Assembly: GCA_021813585.1 (NCBI GenBank)
Contig: JAKAJV010000121.1
Span: 62,001-126,000, forward strand
Direction: 5' to 3'
From: Bacteroidota bacterium
Lineage (GTDB): Bacteria > Bacteroidota > Ignavibacteria > Ignavibacteriales > Ignavibacteriaceae
DNA: 64,000 nt
Position numbers and translations under genes: made by a program. The notes under the pieces were generated by a model. It saw only the letters and a program-made list of their open reading frames with translations. It did no database searches and had not been told where the DNA came from. Shown here one piece after another: positions 36,949-44,431 of the stretch. Every line of letters begins with the position of its first letter. The first letter of the stretch is position 1.

Positions 36949-37659
36949 TTATTTCTTTAACCTGCCAGCTATTTCTTCCATAAGCTCGAGCTGGATTTGC
37001 TGAATCTCCAGCATCTTTTGCCCGTGCTGCATTAACAGGTGATCGATCTTATCGTTAATCTGCCTTATCTCTATTTCGGCTTTAAGATTAACCTGGTAGT
37101 CGTGCTGGGAGCGCAGCCGGTCTTTTGCTTCCTGCCTGTTCTGGCTCATCATTATTATTGGCGCCTGTATTGCTGCAATGCACGAGAGAATTAAGTTTAA
37201 TAAAATGAAAGGATAGGGATCGAACGGGTGCGTTGAAAGCACAATGATGTTTATAAGCATCCAGATTACTAGGAACGACATGAACAACGAAATGAATATC
37301 CAGCTTCCCCCGAACTCGGCTATCCGGTCGGATATTCTTTCACCGAGAGTAATCTTGTTGTCTATCTCGTCGTTAATATTTTTAGATAATATTTCCTTTC
37401 CGGTTATGCTGTCTAGAACTTCTTTATCGTAAGTGGACAGCGATCCTTTTTCCTCTTCAAGTACCCTTTGAATATATGCGCTCCTGTATTTATTCAGGTC
37501 GTCTAGACAAACAAATCCTTTAGGATCCCAATTGCAGCCGTCGTTCTTTATCAGCCCGGCAACATTGGCCCGGACAAATAACGCGGGCATAAGCTCGGAA
37601 ATATTTTTCGTTTTACCGCAGACGAAGCATAATCCGGTTTTGGAATTTTCACTCTTCAT
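36949..37659 (-). CDS. DUF1003 domain membrane protein
   Basis: The 236-residue protein has a Cys pair near the N-terminus (CFVCGKTKNI), two membrane helices in the DUF1003 core (ISLFMSFLVIWMLINIIVL and FDPYPFILLNLILSCIAAIQAPIIMM), and the signature SQNRQEAKDRLRSQHDYQVN. It ends in a helical region. DUF1003 proteins are cytoplasmic-membrane proteins of unknown function. It stands alone upstream of the RidA remnant. Confidence 0.9.
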   Translation of the reverse strand: MKSENSKTGLCFVCGKTKNISELMPALFVRANVAGLIKNDGCNWDPKGFVCLDDLNKYRSAYIQRVLEEEKGSLSTYDKEVLDSITGKEILSKNINDEIDNKITLGERISDRIAEFGGSWIFISLFMSFLVIWMLINIIVLSTHPFDPYPFILLNLILSCIAAIQAPIIMMSQNRQEAKDRLRSQHDYQVNLKAEIEIRQINDKIDHLLMQHGQKMLEIQQIQLELMEEIAGRLKK

Positions 37660-37699
37660 AAAGGTCCTAATTTTTATTCTTCATATTTCCTCAAAGATA

Positions 37700-37924
37700 C
37701 TAATTCTCCTGCACTATAGCTGTAGCCTCAATCTCAAGAAGTAGCTCGGGACTTATCAATGCCTTTACTTCCACCATAGAAGTTGCAGGCTTTATGTCGT
37801 GGAAGAATTCATTATGTGCTTTGCCTATTTCTGCCCACTTGGAAATATCGGTTACAAAAATTCTTGTCCTTATTACGTCTTTCAGTCCGGGGCCTGCTTG
37901 TTCAAGTGCGTATTTAATTTTTAG
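37700..37924 (-). pseudogene. 5'-truncated RidA/YjgF-family gene
   Basis: The frame encodes the C-terminal ~74 residues of a Rid-family protein, with the recognisable [38 protein letters not shown] and [12 protein letters not shown]. An in-frame TAA immediately upstream ends the match. The N-terminal ~50 residues, including the strand that forms part of the trimer interface, are absent from the adjacent DNA. No ATG fits. I read it as a decayed gene; RidA deaminates reactive enamines/imines. Confidence 0.75.
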
Positions 37925-38132
37925 TTACGGCAATGCAACTGATAATATATGCGGAGTAATTTTTAATCGACAGGTAAGGATTAAACAGGAAGGAAAATTT
38001 ATTTGGAAAATCTGTGAATGAACCAGGCCAATGATGAAATCTGTAGATAGAACAAATTAATTATTTACTCAGGCAATTCATATTAAAGAAAAAGGCGGCA
38101 GATAATTTCTGCCGCTCTATTAGGAATGATTC

Positions 38133-38540
38133 TTATCTTCTTCCGCCGCGCTTGGCGTTGCCTTTAGGACCGGTTCCGTCGCATATTCCCGTTCCCGATC
38201 CTGACCCATAGCCTGTTCCGTCTTTAGGCCCCACACCCTGGTTGCCGGTACCATTGCCGGGCCCGTATTTGCCGAGACCTCTATGTGCAGCAGAGCCTTT
38301 CATAAGCTTCCTGCCCGTGCCGTCCATTGGTCTTACGTAATCGGAATCCAGGCAGTTCGGTATGCCGTCGTTATCCGAGTCTATGGCGTAGTCGTTAATA
38401 CCGTCGCCGTTATTATCAACAAACCCCCGGCCTGCATTACCGCCCTTGCCCTGCTGGGCATAGGAACTGCTGCCGGTAAAAAAGAATCCCAGCAAAATTG
38501 CCAATCCTAGTATGTAGGATATTTTTGTTATGTTTTTCAT
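38133..38540 (-). CDS. Small secreted Asp/Gly-rich protein with TSP3-like motifs and GTG-rich basic tail
   Basis: The 135-residue protein has a signal peptide (LGLAILLGFFFTGSSSYAQ). Two calcium-binding-like motifs of thrombospondin type 3 style follow (DNNGDGINDYAIDSDNDGIP). The low-complexity C-terminus is built from GTG/GNG units and ends GPKGNAKRGGRR. It is divergent from the histidine kinase gene, as zraP is from zraSR in enterobacteria. A sigma-54 type promoter lies at 38582-38597 and paired activator sites at 38659-38696. It is probably an exported effector of that system; metal or cation binding is inference. Confidence 0.75.
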   Translation of the reverse strand: MKNITKISYILGLAILLGFFFTGSSSYAQQGKGGNAGRGFVDNNGDGINDYAIDSDNDGIPNCLDSDYVRPMDGTGRKLMKGSAAHRGLGKYGPGNGTGNQGVGPKDGTGYGSGSGTGICDGTGPKGNAKRGGRR

Positions 38541-38581
38541 TGAGCCACCCTTTTGTTTAATTGTTAGTTCAATGGTGCATG

Positions 38582-38597
38582 TTCAATCATTGTGCCA
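38582..38597 (-). promoter_or_regulatory. Sigma-54 (-24/-12) promoter for the 135-residue secreted protein
   Basis: On the minus strand the sequence is TGGCACAATGATTGAA, matching TGGCAC-N5-TTGCW except A for C at -12. Its 3' edge is 42 bp from the start codon. Two other transcription units near this locus have the same kind of site with the same TTGA variant. Confidence 0.7.
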
Positions 38598-38658
38598 ATA
38601 TGGAAACAAAAAATAATTACCGTATTTTTAAAGTAAGAATTTTAAAGTGGAAAAGACT

Positions 38659-38696
38659 TCGACATAAAGGACGGAAAGCATCGACTTAAAGGTCGA
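38659..38696. promoter_or_regulatory. Paired activator sites (TCGAC-N6-GTCGA) between the kinase and its divergent gene
   Basis: The site at 38681-38696 is perfect (TCGAC-TTAAAG-GTCGA). The site at 38659-38674 matches in the left half (TCGAC-ATAAAG-GACGG). Their starts are 22 bp apart. Their centres lie about 70 and 92 bp upstream of the -24 element, the usual place for an NtrC-type enhancer, and just before the kinase ATG at 38708. Confidence 0.65.
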
Positions 38697-38707
38697 CAGG
38701 ATTATGA

Positions 38708-40735
38708 ATGAAAAACAAATTTAAGCTTCAGCCTAAAGTCGTAATAACAATTTCGGTAATCATTATAATCGTAATGATTACATCTGCATACTTTGAGCTT
38801 AGCGAAAGCAAGAAGGAAATATTCCGCCTTCTGTCCGAGCAGTCTTCCTCGCTAATAAAAACAATTTCCTTCAGCAGTATAAACACGCTTAATTCCAGCT
38901 ATGAAATTGAAAACCTGCTTACGCAGAGGCTGCTTGATAATGCAAGGCTGATAAGGTCTCTAGACAGCGCGAACCTGATTACACGGGCCAAACTGATCAG
39001 GATTGGAAAAGAAAACAGGCTGTTTAGAATAAATATTTTTAACAGCCGCGGCAATAGAGTCTTAACAAACAGAATACCCGTGCCGGGGCATGATCATCCC
39101 GAAGGCAAAGTTAACAGGTATGAAGAGCTAATGCCGATTCTAACCGGCAGGGCGCAGCAATTGATACTAGGTCTTCACCCCGCCCAGCACAGCGAGGAGG
39201 AAAGATTTGCAGTTGCCGTTGCAAGAGCATTTAATAAAGGTGCTATTGTAATAAACCTGGATGCTAAGGACCTTCTCGAGTTCAGAAAAAAAATAGGCAT
39301 CGGAAAAATTATTAATGATATTGCCGGTAACCGGGGGATAGAATATATAGTCTTGCAGGACTCGGCGGGTATTCTTGCCGCCAGCTCTGCGGTACGCTCG
39401 ATGGATAAGATTGAAGGCGATCCGTTCCTGGAAAAAGCGATGAGCCTCGATTCGATCTTTATGCGCATTACAAGGTTTAACCACCACGAAGTTTACGAGG
39501 TTGTTAAACGGCTGGTAGACGACGGCGATGTGATAGGCATTTATCGGATCGGAATTTCGCTGGACGATGTAAAAAGCGTTGAAGCCCGTATGTACCGGAG
39601 AATAGTACTTATATCGCTTTTGCTTGCCGCCTTCTCGGTAATTATTTTAAGCATAATTTTTACCTCTCAGAACTTGAAATCAATTTCAAATGAGTTCAGC
39701 AGGTTCAAAACTTTTACGGGAACGATCCTTCAGAATATGGGCGAGGCAGTTATTGTCGTAGATAAAGATTATTCGGTTACCTTATTCAACAATTCAGCAG
39801 AGGAATTATTTAAGATTAAAAGCGGCGAAGTTATAAACAAGAAGTTGGATGAAATACTCGGCGGCTTGTTGAGCTTTCTGCTTGCCGAAATAATGAAGGG
39901 AGACGGAGAGACGCCCGATATTCAAAAGGATATTTCGGTAAACGGACAAATAAAGTTTTTAAGACTAAGCGTGACAAAAAATATTAACGACCGGGGGCAG
40001 ATAGGAAATTATACTGTAGTAATTAATGATTTTACAGAAAGGAAAAATCTGGAAGAGCAGGCAAAGAGAAGGGAAAAGCTCTCGGCAATGGGCGAGCTTG
40101 CCTCCGGTGTTGCACACGAGATTAGGAACCCGGTAAATGCAATAGGTATGATTGCGCAAAGACTGAACAAGGAATTCTCACCGGAAAAAGATGCCGAAGA
40201 ATATAATTCAATTCTTAAAGTTTTAAAGGATGAGGTTACCCGCGTAAATAAAATAATAACCCAATTTCTAAATTATGCCAGGCCGCTCGATATTCAACTG
40301 CGCAGCGTTGATGCCGCTCTGTTTTCGGAAGAGCTTTACAGGCTGTTCATCGGCCAGGCAGAGATGAAAAAAATCCGGCTCGAAAAATTGGCATCAAATT
40401 CACTGGAAATTAAAATTGATCCCGAGCTTATGAAGCAGGCTCTTATGAATATTCTTCAGAACGCTTTCGATGCGGTAAGCGAGGGCGGCAAAGTCTCAAT
40501 TAATTATTATAAAGACGGAGCGGGTATTGTTTTCGAAATAAAGGATACAGGCAGCGGCATATCACCGGATATGGAGAAGAAAATATTCGACCTGTACTAT
40601 ACCACAAAGAAAGACGGGAACGGCCTCGGATTGAGCATTGCCCAAAAGGTCGTAAGTCAGCATAACGGCACAATAGAATGTGAAAGTGAAATTAACAAGG
40701 GAACTAAATTCAAGATAAGAATACCAATAGCATGA
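38708..40735 (+). CDS. Membrane sensor histidine kinase with PAS domain (NtrB/ZraS-like)
   Basis: The 675-residue protein has TM1 at about 10-27, a periplasmic sensor region of about 265 residues (probably a Cache-type fold), TM2 at about 297-320 and a PAS domain at about 335-445 (NMGEAVIVVDKDYSVTLFNN). A HisKA box follows with phospho-accepting H470 (LASGVAHEIRNPVNAIG), then an ATPase domain with N, G1 and G2 boxes (NILQNAFDAV, DTGSGIS, GNGLGLSIAQKVV). The architecture matches kinases that pair with sigma-54 activators. Its stop overlaps the response regulator start by 4 bp. The signal sensed is unknown. Confidence 0.93.
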   Translation: MKNKFKLQPKVVITISVIIIIVMITSAYFELSESKKEIFRLLSEQSSSLIKTISFSSINTLNSSYEIENLLTQRLLDNARLIRSLDSANLITRAKLIRIGKENRLFRINIFNSRGNRVLTNRIPVPGHDHPEGKVNRYEELMPILTGRAQQLILGLHPAQHSEEERFAVAVARAFNKGAIVINLDAKDLLEFRKKIGIGKIINDIAGNRGIEYIVLQDSAGILAASSAVRSMDKIEGDPFLEKAMSLDSIFMRITRFNHHEVYEVVKRLVDDGDVIGIYRIGISLDDVKSVEARMYRRIVLISLLLAAFSVIILSIIFTSQNLKSISNEFSRFKTFTGTILQNMGEAVIVVDKDYSVTLFNNSAEELFKIKSGEVINKKLDEILGGLLSFLLAEIMKGDGETPDIQKDISVNGQIKFLRLSVTKNINDRGQIGNYTVVINDFTERKNLEEQAKRREKLSAMGELASGVAHEIRNPVNAIGMIAQRLNKEFSPEKDAEEYNSILKVLKDEVTRVNKIITQFLNYARPLDIQLRSVDAALFSEELYRLFIGQAEMKKIRLEKLASNSLEIKIDPELMKQALMNILQNAFDAVSEGGKVSINYYKDGAGIVFEIKDTGSGISPDMEKKIFDLYYTTKKDGNGLGLSIAQKVVSQHNGTIECESEINKGTKFKIRIPIA

Positions 40736-42096
40736 AATACAATTCGATATTAATAATAGACGACGAGAAGTCCCAGAGAGATATTCTAACCGGTTACCTG
40801 AAGAAGAAGGGCTATGAAATATTTTCAGCTTCTTCCGGCGAGGAAGGTATAAAGGCGGCGAGGGAAAATTTAATCGATATAATACTCTCCGATTTTAAAA
40901 TGCCTGATAAGACCGGGCTTGAAGTACTGGAGGAAGTAAAGAAAATTAATCCGGAAATCAGCTTTGTAATTATTACTGCTTTCGGTACCGTTGAGAACGC
41001 GGTTAAGGCAATGAGGCTGGGTGCGAGCGATTATATATCCAAACCGGTAAACCTGGATGAGCTGGATATTTTACTGGAGCGGATTATCGAACATAAAAAC
41101 CTGAAATCGGAAAACGAGCTGCTTAAGAACCAGCTCCAGGAAAAGTATAAGATTACCTCCGTGGTTTCGAATTCTCCCAGGATGGCGGAAGTAATAAGCG
41201 TCGCTTCCAGGGTAGCAGACAGTAAAGCGACGGTGCTGATTACAGGTGAAAGCGGCACCGGAAAGGAAGTCCTGGCAAAGGCGATTCACTTTGTAGGCCC
41301 GAGAAGAGATAAGCCTTTTATTGCCGTTAACATACCTGCACTATCGGCAAACCTGATCGAGAGCGAGCTGTTCGGGCATGAGAAAGGATCGTTTACCGGC
41401 GCAGATAAAATGAAAAAGGGAAGATTTGAGATTGCCGATAAAGGTACAATCTTCCTGGACGAAATCGGCGACATTCCACCCTCGACTCAAGTTAAATTGT
41501 TAAGAGTGCTTCAGGAACAGCAGATTGAAAGAGTCGGCTCTACCGAAAATATAAATATTGATGTGCGTGTTATTGCGGCAACCAACCGGAACCTTGAAGC
41601 AAAAATAAAAGAGGGAACCTTCAGGGAGGATTTGTTTTACCGGCTGAACATCGTTTCGATAAACATTCCTCCGCTGCGTGAAAGGAAAGAGGACATACTT
41701 ACGCTGATAGAATTTTTTATTGAGAAGTATTCAAAGGAGAACGGAAAGGATAAGCTTGAGATATCCAGGGAAGCGGTGGACCAGCTGCTTAAATATAATT
41801 ACCCCGGCAACGTGCGCGAGCTGGAGAATATAATTGAGCGCGCGGTTGTTCTTGCACGCGGCAGCCTTATAACCTTAAACGATCTTCCGTTTAATATTAA
41901 AGACTTTGTAAATGAAGATAAATTAACCGGTGCCGCAGAAGGAGACCTTACCGAACAGGTAGAAGCACTCGAGAAGCGATTAATATTCGATGCGCTTAAA
42001 CAGACGAACGGGAACCAGACGCAGGCCGGAAAGATTTTAGGATTAACCGAAAGGAACCTGCGCTATAAGCTGAAGAAATACGGCATAAAGGAATAA
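40732..42096 (+). CDS. Sigma-54-dependent response regulator (NtrC family)
   Basis: The 454-residue protein has a receiver domain with phospho-acceptor D54 (DIILSDFKMPDKTG) and K104. The AAA+ domain has Walker A GESGTGKE (172-179), the sigma-54 contact loop GSFTGA (219-224; the usual first alanine is serine) and Walker B FLDEIGD. A Fis-type helix-turn-helix ends the protein (TQAGKILGLTERNLRYKL). It should activate sigma-54 promoters when phosphorylated by the preceding kinase. Three such promoters and matching palindromes lie nearby, so a local regulon is likely. rpoN is not in the window. Confidence 0.95.
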   Translation: MKYNSILIIDDEKSQRDILTGYLKKKGYEIFSASSGEEGIKAARENLIDIILSDFKMPDKTGLEVLEEVKKINPEISFVIITAFGTVENAVKAMRLGASDYISKPVNLDELDILLERIIEHKNLKSENELLKNQLQEKYKITSVVSNSPRMAEVISVASRVADSKATVLITGESGTGKEVLAKAIHFVGPRRDKPFIAVNIPALSANLIESELFGHEKGSFTGADKMKKGRFEIADKGTIFLDEIGDIPPSTQVKLLRVLQEQQIERVGSTENINIDVRVIAATNRNLEAKIKEGTFREDLFYRLNIVSINIPPLRERKEDILTLIEFFIEKYSKENGKDKLEISREAVDQLLKYNYPGNVRELENIIERAVVLARGSLITLNDLPFNIKDFVNEDKLTGAAEGDLTEQVEALEKRLIFDALKQTNGNQTQAGKILGLTERNLRYKLKKYGIKE

Positions 42097-42100
42097 AAAA

Positions 42101-42127
42101 AGCTTTGACTTTATTAAGGTCAAAGCT
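42101..42127 (-). terminator. Hairpin between the response regulator and the convergent 134-residue gene
   Basis: AGCTTTGAC at 42101-42109 pairs with GTCAAAGCT at 42119-42127 and can extend by further A-T pairs. On the minus strand seven T residues follow, so it terminates the gene at 42166-42570. On the plus strand it starts 4 bp after the response regulator stop and may act in both directions. Confidence 0.75.
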
Positions 42128-42165
42128 CTAAGGCATGTTCTAAAAAGAATGGGATTCCACTTCTT

Positions 42166-42570
42166 CTAATTACGCAAGCCTCGTTTCCCCGAACCTTTGC
42201 CGCCTTTAGACCAGAGCGGCAAGCCATCATCGCCCGATAAAATAATTGTGTTTTTAGCCTGTGTTATTTTATACGGGAACAAATACAATTTCCCGTTATC
42301 CTCTTTTAAGGCCCCGTATACTTCGGCCTTTTCTCCAGGCTTTAGTTCGTAATTTTTATTTTTCCAAAACCAGATAGGACCAAGCCTCATTTCATAAACT
42401 TTGCCGTCGGCGGCTTTTAATTCGGCTAACGGATGGTTAACTTTTACCACTAGACCACTAACCGTAACTTTAGATGTGCCCGACCACCTGTTAATATTAT
42501 TATTTTGTCCCTGCGGGAATACAAGCGTTGTAAAGACTGCTATCATTAAAAGTCCTAAAATTTTTTTCAT
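42166..42570 (-). CDS. Small secreted protein with OB-like domain and basic Gly-rich tail (sigma-54 target)
   Basis: The 134-residue protein has a signal peptide (LGLLMIAVFTTLVFPQ). A compact beta-rich region follows that resembles an OB fold (KVTVSGLVVKVNHPLAELKA, EVYGALKEDNGKLYLFPY). The last part ends WSKGGKGSGKRGLRN. That basic Gly-rich tail resembles the ends of the 38133 and 43969 gene products. A -24/-12 promoter lies at 42607-42622 and two activator palindromes at 42672-42709. It is convergent with the response regulator. Confidence 0.75.
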   Translation of the reverse strand: MKKILGLLMIAVFTTLVFPQGQNNNINRWSGTSKVTVSGLVVKVNHPLAELKAADGKVYEMRLGPIWFWKNKNYELKPGEKAEVYGALKEDNGKLYLFPYKITQAKNTIILSGDDGLPLWSKGGKGSGKRGLRN

Positions 42571-42606
42571 TTCTTTTTTAACTCCGAAATTTTGTCCATT
42601 CAGTTA

Positions 42607-42622
42607 CTCAACTTGCGTACCA
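42607..42622 (-). promoter_or_regulatory. Sigma-54 (-24/-12) promoter for the 134-residue secreted protein
   Basis: The minus-strand sequence is TGGTACGCAAGTTGAG, matching TGGCACG-N4-TTGCW except T at the fourth base and A at -12. Its 3' edge is 37 bp from the start codon, and two activator palindromes lie 58 and 80 bp further upstream of the -24 element. Confidence 0.65.
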
Positions 42623-42671
42623 GATAAATAAAGTTTTATTTGCCGCTAATTCGAGCTCATGGCAGAAATAT

Positions 42672-42709
42672 TCGACGAATAAGTCGAGCGCGCTCGAAAA
42701 TTTGGTCGA
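42672..42709. promoter_or_regulatory. Paired activator sites (TCGAC-N6-GTCGA) upstream of the 134-residue gene
   Basis: TCGAC-GAATAA-GTCGA at 42672-42687 is perfect and TCGAA-AATTTG-GTCGA at 42694-42709 has one change. The starts are 22 bp apart, exactly as in the pair at 38659-38696. They are on the promoter side expected for an enhancer. Confidence 0.65.
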
Positions 42710-42750
42710 GGTCCGGCTACTATCGGTACTTAAATTTACGTTAGGCATTT

Positions 42751-42882
42751 TCTAGTGTACTGCCACTGAAATAACTCTACATGGCAGTCACGGTCCAGAC
42801 CGTGACTGAAGCTGAATCTGTCACGAAATGGTTCGTGACAGCCAAGTCTGATGTAAAGAAGTGTTAGTGGCAGTACTCTAGA
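42751..42882. repeat. Palindromic element, family 3 (19-bp imperfect inverted ends, two hairpins)
   Basis: The ends TCTAGTGTACTGCCACTGA (42751-42769) and the complement of TCTAGAGTACTGCCACTAA (42864-42882) match at 17 of 19 bases. Inside are two hairpins: GTCACGGTC-CA-GACCGTGAC and CTGTCACGAA-ATGG-TTCGTGACAG. The right end runs into the beta-barrel gene and provides its stop codon (TAG at 42878-42880 on the minus strand). Only one copy is in the window. With the promoter and activator sites, it fills the 42571-42877 gap. Confidence 0.7.
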
Positions 42883-43972
42883 ATTCCCATCCTAAGCCGA
42901 ATGAGAAAATTTGATTATCGAAGTTATAAAAGCCGTCGTTGGAATTATTTTTAATGTAGTTCCAATTGGCCGAAGTATTTAACCCGTAGATAAGGCTGCT
43001 CAGATCAGCTTCCAACTGAATACCGGCAGAAAACTGTTTGTCCGCCCTGTTCTCATTAAGATCGTAGCCGTCTGCACCGGCGGCAGGCAAGCCTGAAAAA
43101 TTCTTTGTCGAATATGCGAACTCGAATTTTGCCGTTAATTTATTTGAGAGGATTTGAGTTAATGATATGCCTGTTTCATAACCGTCGTTTGAATATATGT
43201 CATTCAATATTTCCTCTTCGTAGTAAATATAGTCGCCCGAGTTAATATATCTTGAGCCGCTTTGCAAATTTAACCTCTGCAGAAAGTAGCCCGATATACC
43301 GGTATGCTTTGCAATGGATTGAGATACCTGCAGGTAAAGATTAAGCTGGGATGAATTATTCGCCCCGCCGTACTCTGCGCTGCTTTCGGCATAATTCTTT
43401 AGATTGATTTCCGCGCCTCCCATAAATGCGGTACCGGTTGAAAACGTAGATGAATATTTTAAGAATACTTTGTTTTCGTAGTATGAAAACATTGAAAGGT
43501 TTTTGTATCTGTTGCTGTTAAACAGATAGCCGATAATGAAATAATTGTTCTCGTCCAGCGAATGGCGGTAATTGGAGTAAAGCGATATTTGGTTGAAGTC
43601 AAAAATATAGAATTCATCCCGGTTGTTCCGCACACTATAATTTATGCCGATGTTCAGCGGATTGCCGTCTTCGGATAAAAGGTAAGTATTAACCGCTCCG
43701 AACTTATGAGAGTTTGACGACTTGAAAATATTTTCGCGGAAGTAGCTGAAGTTATTCATGTAATAGAGCTGAAGGTTGTTCCTTTCGCTTTCAATATCGT
43801 AAGCTGCGCTAAGAGAGATGCTGCTAACCATATCGCCTGTCTTTAACGCATTGTTAAAAATGTTGTCGTCATAATAAGTCTCTCCTTTTGTGGAGAAAGA
43901 AATTTGTGCATAAACATTGCTAAGAGCCAGCAGCGATTGGGCAATTAAAGCCAGTGTAAAATATATTTTCAT
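42878..43972 (-). CDS. Outer-membrane beta-barrel protein (sigma-54 regulon operon)
   Basis: The 364-residue protein has a signal peptide (LIAQSLLALSNVYAQ) and then alternating Tyr/Asn/Ser-rich strands (NLQLYYMNNFSYFREN, NYFIIGYLFNSNRYKN). It ends QIFSFGLGWEF with the terminal Phe expected of an outer-membrane barrel. It resembles uncharacterised porin-like proteins, and no specific family is recognised. Its start overlaps the 100-residue secreted gene by 4 bp, so it belongs to the operon driven by the -24/-12 promoter at 44301-44316. Its stop codon lies inside a palindromic repeat. Confidence 0.8.
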   Translation of the reverse strand: MKIYFTLALIAQSLLALSNVYAQISFSTKGETYYDDNIFNNALKTGDMVSSISLSAAYDIESERNNLQLYYMNNFSYFRENIFKSSNSHKFGAVNTYLLSEDGNPLNIGINYSVRNNRDEFYIFDFNQISLYSNYRHSLDENNYFIIGYLFNSNRYKNLSMFSYYENKVFLKYSSTFSTGTAFMGGAEINLKNYAESSAEYGGANNSSQLNLYLQVSQSIAKHTGISGYFLQRLNLQSGSRYINSGDYIYYEEEILNDIYSNDGYETGISLTQILSNKLTAKFEFAYSTKNFSGLPAAGADGYDLNENRADKQFSAGIQLEADLSSLIYGLNTSANWNYIKNNSNDGFYNFDNQIFSFGLGWEF

Positions 43973-44271
43973 TTTCTGCCGCCCTGGTGTCCGGGATTAT
44001 CATTTTTATTGGCGCCGGTCCTGTACCGTTTCCTGAATTTTTCAAAGCTCATGCCGTTTGCCCTGTTATCGCAAATTCCGTCTCCGTCTTTGTCTATAAA
44101 AACATCTTTCTTTTTTTTCTGATGCTGTAACGTCGAATCCGGAAATCCCGTCTCCGGCTTCCTGTTCACAATTTCATTTTTGGGTTTTGCTTTTGTCGAA
44201 TCATCCTGCGTTTCAGCATAAGCCGAGAAACACATCAGGACGGCAAAGCATAATAAATAAATTAATTTCAT
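43969..44271 (-). CDS. Small secreted protein with TSP3-like motif and basic tail
   Basis: The 100-residue protein has a signal peptide (LIYLLCFAVLMCFSAYA), a charged linker (STKAKPKNEIVNRKPETG), one calcium-binding-like motif (IDKDGDGICDNRANG) and a basic tail ending NPGHQGGRK. The same combination, TSP3-like motif plus basic Gly-rich end, is present in the 38133 gene product. It is the first gene of the operon with the beta-barrel protein and has its own sigma-54 type promoter. Confidence 0.75.
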   Translation of the reverse strand: MKLIYLLCFAVLMCFSAYAETQDDSTKAKPKNEIVNRKPETGFPDSTLQHQKKKKDVFIDKDGDGICDNRANGMSFEKFRKRYRTGANKNDNPGHQGGRK

Positions 44272-44300
44272 AACGAGCCCCGTTTATTTAGATTCCTAAG

Positions 44301-44316
44301 TTCAAATGATGTGCCA
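44301..44316 (-). promoter_or_regulatory. Sigma-54 (-24/-12) promoter for the 100-residue protein/beta-barrel operon
   Basis: The minus-strand sequence is TGGCACATCATTTGAA, again with the TTGA variant of -12. Its 3' edge is 30 bp from the start codon. An activator palindrome lies about 91 bp upstream of the -24 element, nearly the same distance as the perfect site at the 38133 promoter. Confidence 0.7.
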
Positions 44317-44398
44317 TGAGATATGAGTTTAAAAAAGCTTTTACACGGCTTATATTTAAGCTTTCTAACCGGGGAAAGCTTAACAGATGTTTTGGATG

Positions 44399-44414
44399 CC
44401 GACATAAACGTCGA
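44399..44414. promoter_or_regulatory. Activator palindrome upstream of the third sigma-54 promoter
   Basis: CCGAC-ATAAAC-GTCGA matches TCGAC-N6-GTCGA at all fixed bases except the first. I saw no convincing second site 22 bp away on either side. It lies between the alkD-like gene and the promoter at 44301-44316. Confidence 0.55.
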
Positions 44415-44431
44415 AGCCATACTGATGCAGT

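Noticed and set aside
37794-38021. 75-residue plus-strand ORF across the RidA remnant
   Set aside because: It is antisense to the readable Rid domain over most of its length; the minus-strand frame shows real family motifs, this one does not.
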